This document shows, piece after piece, positions 46,658-51,432 of a DNA stretch of 51,432 nt. This DNA comes from Paraphysoderma sedebokerense. Lineage: Eukaryota; Blastocladiomycota; Physodermatomycetes; Physodermatales; Physodermataceae. Within the stretch, counting starts at the first letter, position 1, and every line of letters starts with the position of its first letter. The notes below the pieces were generated by a model, which made no database searches, was not told where the DNA came from, and was given only the letters and a program-made list of their open reading frames with translations. The stretch is taken from contig JAHLJZ010000127.1 of NCBI GenBank assembly GCA_025602915.1, positions 1 to 51,432 of the forward strand, given 5' to 3'. The translations under genes and the position numbers were made by a program.

Positions 46658-47049
46658 GCTTGACTGTTCCGCCCCTTCGTTAATGTATGATCCACTATAA
46701 GTTGAGTCAGTTGCGTTCTCACTACGTCTCAATATTCATCGTTCGGAGAACCAATTCTTCATTTAGTTTTCAACTTTCAATCTTAGATGGCACAGTCTTA
46801 TCATGGATCTTCTGTAAATGATTTCACCCACTTCGAATACGATTGTTGCAGTTAATAGCGATATGGGTAGCCAGCCAAGGCAAGACAGTACAAATGAAGC
46901 CAAAACAACTGATGCACCTCAGCGCGATATGTACTTCATCCACGAATAACCCGCAATGATGGGCACGAAATTTTAGTGTCAGTATTAACGGTTTTCTTCC
47001 CCGGATAAGTATTTCTAGTATGCAAAGTATTAAATTTTTTAGATACAAT
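46658..47049. other. Intergenic spacer
   Basis: Nothing recognised. Confidence 0.4.
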
Positions 47050-47400
47050 GGTGTAACAGTTGGCGGTTCCAGATGGTCGAAGATTCGGTTATGGAAGAGG
47101 AACTATTGCCTCAAATCAACCAACCATGATTAGAACGAATTAGATTAGAACGAATTAGAGCTCCTCACAATTCTATTGCATCAACTGGGTTATTGTCGGG
47201 AAGGGGTAAACATTAGTTATGCTTAAAGCAGGACTGAAAATGTTATCAGCTAAACAATTTGTATTAAATAACATCATTTTGTTCTGCGGTTGACGGAGCT
47301 GCGATCGACGCGGAAACATTTCCGGTCAAATTGCAGTCGACCCGAAATACTTTGCTGTCATCTCTGATTTGTCTCCAAGTATGTATAATGTATTATCTTA
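47050..47400 (+). pseudogene. Relic of an expansin-like gene
   Basis: Fragments collinear with expansin-like C: DGRRFGYGRGT...SNQPT (the FGYEN module followed by APNQP), then ASTGLLSGRG ending at a GT donor-like site (compare SSAGFIFGRG|gtaaga), then DPKYFAVISDLSP at a second donor-like site (compare NTKYFAAISDLSP|gtacgt). Order, spacing and splice sites match the intact gene 1.3 kb downstream, but the frame is broken and most of the module region is gone. A decayed tandem copy. Confidence 0.65.
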
Positions 47401-48353
47401 GCCTACTAATTAATTGTACAAGTCATAGATTTCATCGCAAGGCATATTAAACGGCGGCGGCAAAAGATGTCCGACCAAAACCTTTCAATTCGACAGAATG
47501 ATATTATCTTAGAGTAGTTAAGCCGTCGCCATCGTTTACAGAAGCATTCTTCTCTTTCCCGATATCAAGAGAAGTTCAATCTGGGGGGTAAATCCCAGCT
47601 GATATCCTGCCCGGCTTTTAAATTAGCAAGTGGCTAATTTGTTTTGAATTCAATGAGTAAAAGAAGGAATATTCAACAAGCATAAGAATGAACATTCATG
47701 ATTCGGACTGCAGCATGGTTGCATCTGATTTCTAATATCATGCGATAAATAGATCTTTCCGGAATCCACCAGTCGTCAACTTTCCAGCGCCATCAGCTTG
47801 GAATTAGGGTATTTCTAAAGCCTAAATTGGCCTGATTTCTTTTTAGCAAAATTTCAGCCGTAGGTTAAGTGAGGTGTCGGAAGTGAAAACCTTGCGCAGC
47901 TGACTTCCGCCGAGCAAGAACTTCCGGAAAAAATTTACAATCCTAACTCACAATGGTGCAATCAAAGGACACTTAAATAAGCGGAGAATCAAAGTGTCAT
48001 CTTTCAGCGGCAAAGTATTGTCGATATAACGCATGAAGCCACCGGTAAACAATCAAATCCGCGCAAAAACAAACACATCTAGTCAAATCGCAGCAGCCGC
48101 CTCAACATTCATGATATAATGCACTAATTCTTAAATAAGTTTTCTTGCTGTATCCAGTTGGAATACTGCTCTCATGACATTGTCAGAAAATGAAATTGCT
48201 TGCTTCGAAGAAGATTGTTTCGTATCCGCCACTATTAAAACTAATTTACTCCGTCAGCCAACGCTAAAATACCCTGACGAAGCCAAAAAATATTCTTCAT
48301 ATACATAGGTCTCCCCGTTATATCATGTAAGCAGATTTAATTTATTCACCAGA
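47401..48353. other. Promoter-side spacer of expansin-like C
   Basis: No gene is seen. It may still hold eroded 3' parts of the relic at 47050-47400. Confidence 0.4.
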
Positions 48354-51300
48354 ATGATCCCAAAATTTTGGTCATCAGTGTTTTTGATCCTCCTTTTGTG
48401 TTCCTGGAAAACCAGCTCACAAGTTCTTGACGAGCGACAGCTTGTAGCTAGCGCAGAATCAACGCACAGAACCAATCTCTATGAATATGGTCGTGCCGGT
48501 CATGACAGAGATACCGTTGAAAGCAATGAAAATGTATCTGATATATCGGCGGGCATATTAGCTCAAACCCCTTCAAAGGGTAATGGTAATTACAGAATCC
48601 ATTCTCATCTGCTGCATAGATATTTTATTCACATTTGAAGTTAGCTCCTCCATCGCAGCAAAAGCCTGCTCAACCTCCAACGCAGCAAAAACCTTCTCAA
48701 CCTCCACCTCAGCGTAATCAATCACCACCTCAGCGATCTCAACCTCCACCTCAACGAGCTCAACCTCCACCTCAACGAGCTCAACCTCCACCTCAGCGCA
48801 ATCAATCACCACCTCAGCGAGCTCAACCTCCACCTCAACGTGATCAACCGAACCCGCAACCAAGGCCGGGTGGAGCACCTCAAACTCGAAACCCCAATCC
48901 TGGAAGCTCCGGACCGAACCCGAAGCCCAATCCTGCTCCCAATAACGGCAATACTGGACAACGGCGCGATCAACCAAGAGGCAATAACCCTCCACAAAAT
49001 GGCTCCGGTAATAATCCACCTCGGTCTGATTCACCAAGCGCAGGTGGTAATCCTCCTAGAAATCGTCCTCCTACATCTGGCAATAACCCTCAACAAGGCA
49101 ATTCTGGGAACAATCCATCCAGAAATGGCTCAAATGGTGGTGATGGGCAGAGTCGAAATCCTCCTCGATCTGGCTCCCCGACCAACGGCAATAATCAAAC
49201 TCGCACACCTCCACGGAATGGCGGTAATGACCGGAGTCGAAATCCTCTTCGATCTGGCTCCCCAACCGACGGTAATAACCAAACTCGCACGCCTCCGCGA
49301 ACCGGTTCTCCGACTAACGGCAATAATCAAACTCGCACGCCTCCGCGAACTGGCTCTCCGAATGACGGCAATAATCAAGGTCGAACTCCTCCTCAGCCTG
49401 GTTCTCCGAACTCTGGAAATAATCAGACTCGCAGTCCCCCACCTGATGGTTCTTCGAATGGTGGTACTGACCGGAGTCGCAATCCTCCTCAGTCCGGTTC
49501 TCCAAACGCAGGAAATAATCAGACTCGCCCTACTCCGCAAATCGGGTCTCCCACTACAGGCAATAACCAGACTCGCATTCCTCCACGCACCGGCTCTCCA
49601 AGCGTAGATAATAATAGGACTATCACTCCTCCAAGCACAGGCAATAATCGCACTCGTGCTCCTCCTCAAAATGGCGATTCAAATGGTGAAAATATGCCTC
49701 TGTGCAAAACTAATGGTACCACTGTACCTGGCGGTGATGGTCGTAAATTTGGATATGAAAACGGTAGAAGCTGTCTTGCCCCGAATCAACCATCTAATGA
49801 AACAGAGAGGCAGCCTCAAACTGGTGCACCGAGCGCAGGCAATGACGATACTGCTAGATCTCCTCAACCAGCAAATGGCAATAACCCGCCGTCGGGTTAT
49901 AATCCCCCTCAGAACGGCTCTCCAAACTCGGGGAATAACAACAACACTACTCCTCCTCAAAATGGCACTTCTCCCGGTCAGAGTGACGAAAATATTCCCA
50001 CATGTCAAAGCAACGGTCCAACTGTTCCCGGCACAGACGGTCGTAGGTTTGGTTATGAGAATGGGAAAAGTTGCCTTGCTCCCAATCAACCAGGAAACGG
50101 CACAGCACAATCACCACAAAACGGGTCTCCGAATTCGGGCAATAACAACAACACTACTACTCCTCAAAATGGCGCTTCTCCCGGTCAGAGTGGGGAAAAT
50201 ATTCCCACATGTCAAAGCAACGGTCCAACTGTTCCCGGCACAGACGGTCGTAGGTTTGGTTATGAGAATGGGAAAAGTTGCCTTGCTCCCAATCAACCAG
50301 GAAACGGCACAGCACAATCACCACAAAACGGGTCTCCGAATTCGGGCAATAACAACAACACTACTACTCCTCAAAATGGCGCTTCTCCCGGTCAGAGTGG
50401 GGAAAATATTCCCACATGTCAAAGCAACGGTCCAACTGTTCCCGGCACAGACGGTCGTAGGTTTGGTTATGAGAATGGGAAAAGTTGCCTTGCTCCCAAT
50501 CAACCAGGAAACGGCACAGCACAATCACCACAAAACGGGTCTCCGAATTCGGGCAATAACAACAACACTACTACTCCTCAAAATGGCGCTTCTCCCGGTC
50601 AGAGTGGGGAAAATATTCCCACATGTCAAAGCAACGGTCCAACTGTTCCCGGCACAGACGGTCGTAGGTTTGGTTATGAGAATGGGAAAAGTTGCCTTGC
50701 TCCCAATCAACCAGGAAACGGCACAGCACAATCACCACAAAACGGGTCTCCGAATTCGGGCAATAACAACAACACTACTACTCCTCAAAATGGCACTTCT
50801 CCCGGTCAGAGTGGGGGAAACATTCCCACATGTCAAGGCAATGGCACGACCGTTCCCGGCACTGATGGTCGAAACTTCGGCTATGAAAATGGTACAAGTT
50901 GTCTTGCCCCAAATCAGCCAGCGAATGGCCAAACCGGAAATCAAACGGCCCCCCAGAATCAGACCTCATCAGCAGGTTTCATTTTTGGAAGAGGTAAGAT
51001 ATACATCCTATATGAACCGATGATTCGGAGTTTACTGACGGAATGTTTTGTACTGGTAGCCTCCTTCTACCCCGGTCCTGGCGAAGCAGCGACTGACATG
51101 AAAAATCTTGCTTGCCGAAGTACCGTCAATACTAAATACTTCGCTGCTATTTCCGATTTGTCCCCAGGTACGTACAGTAATTTATCGCTTTACAATACTC
51201 AGGATGCTAACAGGTAATATAATGCTTGGCGTGTAGTGTTCAGCGGTCCACAATGTCGTGAAAATCCTAACGGTGGAGACCCCGAGTGTCCGGGTCAAGG

Positions 51301-51432
51301 ATCCTGTGGGCAATGCTTCCAGGTGCGCTGCGTATCTAAATTCATGTGGTACGATCAAGGTAACAAGAACGACAAAAGCAGTTGTATTTCACCAGAGAAG
51401 AGCGTTGTCGTACAAGTCGCCGATGCTTGTCC
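48354..51432 (+). CDS. Long secreted expansin-like protein C (Pro/Asn-rich stalk, six FGYEN-SC modules, double-psi beta-barrel), 3' end outside window
   Basis: Exons 48354-48579, 48645-50993, 51060-51167 and 51237 to the window end; about 960 codons so far. Signal peptide MIPKFWSSVFLILLLCSW; then Q-P-P-P-Q-R repeats; Asn/Gly/Pro/Arg repeats of the type GSPTNGNNQTRTPPR; six two-cysteine modules (first PLCKTNGTT...GRKFGYENGRSC; then five at 207-bp spacing); then the barrel: ASFYPGPGEAATDM, KYFAAISDLSP, GSCGQCFQVRCVSKFMWYD, KSVVVQVADAC, where the window stops. It is by far the longest of the three expansin-like proteins here. The Pro/Asn stalk plus modules look like a wall-spanning or polysaccharide-gripping extension of the expansin head (inference). 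Intron 50994-51059 is in-frame without a stop; splicing there is supported by alignment with copies A and B. Confidence 0.8.
49962..50930 (+). repeat. 207-bp coding minisatellite in expansin-like C
   Basis: The word acatgtcaaagcaacggtcc starts at 50000, 50207, 50414 and 50621, and a variant (acatgtcaaggcaatggcac) at 50828: exact 207-bp steps (69 codons). Copies two to four look identical; the first and last differ at a few sites. Each unit encodes one FGYENGKSC module and one Asn/Gly/Pro linker. Confidence 0.95.

Noticed and set aside
50000-50900. CRISPR or satellite interpretation of the 207-bp repeats
   Set aside because: Perfectly in frame, coding, and inside a secreted protein gene.
48840-51023. 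Long alternate-frame and antisense open frames over the expansin-like C repeats
   Set aside because: Mirrors of the 207-bp and Pro/Asn repeats; they repeat at the same spacing and carry no motif.

Overview
The window reads as nuclear DNA of a fungus, most likely an early-diverging zoosporic (chytrid-type) one. Genes are split by many short GT-AG introns, mostly 55-120 nt. The protein set mixes fungal families (Hsp9/Hsp12, Fat1-type acyl-CoA synthetases, expansin-like proteins with dockerin/CBM10-like motifs) with families better known from animals or plants (a STEAP-type metalloreductase, plant-like LRR membrane proteins). The chytrid placement is inference. All exon maps were made by hand from splice signals, reading frame and recalled family similarity; every complete spliced gene given below with a protein length sums to a whole number of codons.

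Left arm, + strand (1-13.8 kb): the 3' part of a GH16-type glucan enzyme; a doubtful small ORF; a 15-exon TRAPPC11 gene (1,440 aa); a 440-aa metallothionein-like protein with about 106 cysteines behind a coiled-coil head; a 91-aa Hsp9/Hsp12 stress protein; and an L-type (APC superfamily) amino-acid transporter.

Middle (13.8-20.5 kb): a gene-poor stretch with fossil retroelement DNA (a Ty1/copia integrase piece, a possible LTR), a degenerate minisatellite, orphan coding-like scraps and a decayed PPR gene.

Right arm: from 20.7 to 46.7 kb every recognised gene is on the - strand. It holds a STEAP-like ferric reductase, a DIRS-like retroelement fossil (this one on the + strand), and then an old duplicated pair: Fat1-like + expansin-like, then Fat1-like + expansin-like. 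Three LRR single-pass membrane protein genes follow; two of them share about 2.06 kb that looks identical, introns included. Next come a glyoxylate/hydroxypyruvate reductase with a presequence-like N-terminus and a tRNA-Thr(AGT). At the right edge, on the + strand, lie an expansin-like relic and a third, long expansin-like gene with a 207-bp coding minisatellite, cut by the window end.

The right arm suggests (inference) a surface and nutrition neighbourhood: secreted wall-loosening proteins, fatty-acid uptake/activation enzymes and LRR surface proteins expanded side by side. The most unusual items are the giant cysteine protein, the expansin family with variable numbers of a two-cysteine W/F-G-W/Y-E-N-x-x-S-C module, the gene-converted LRR pair, and a STEAP enzyme in what looks like a fungus.
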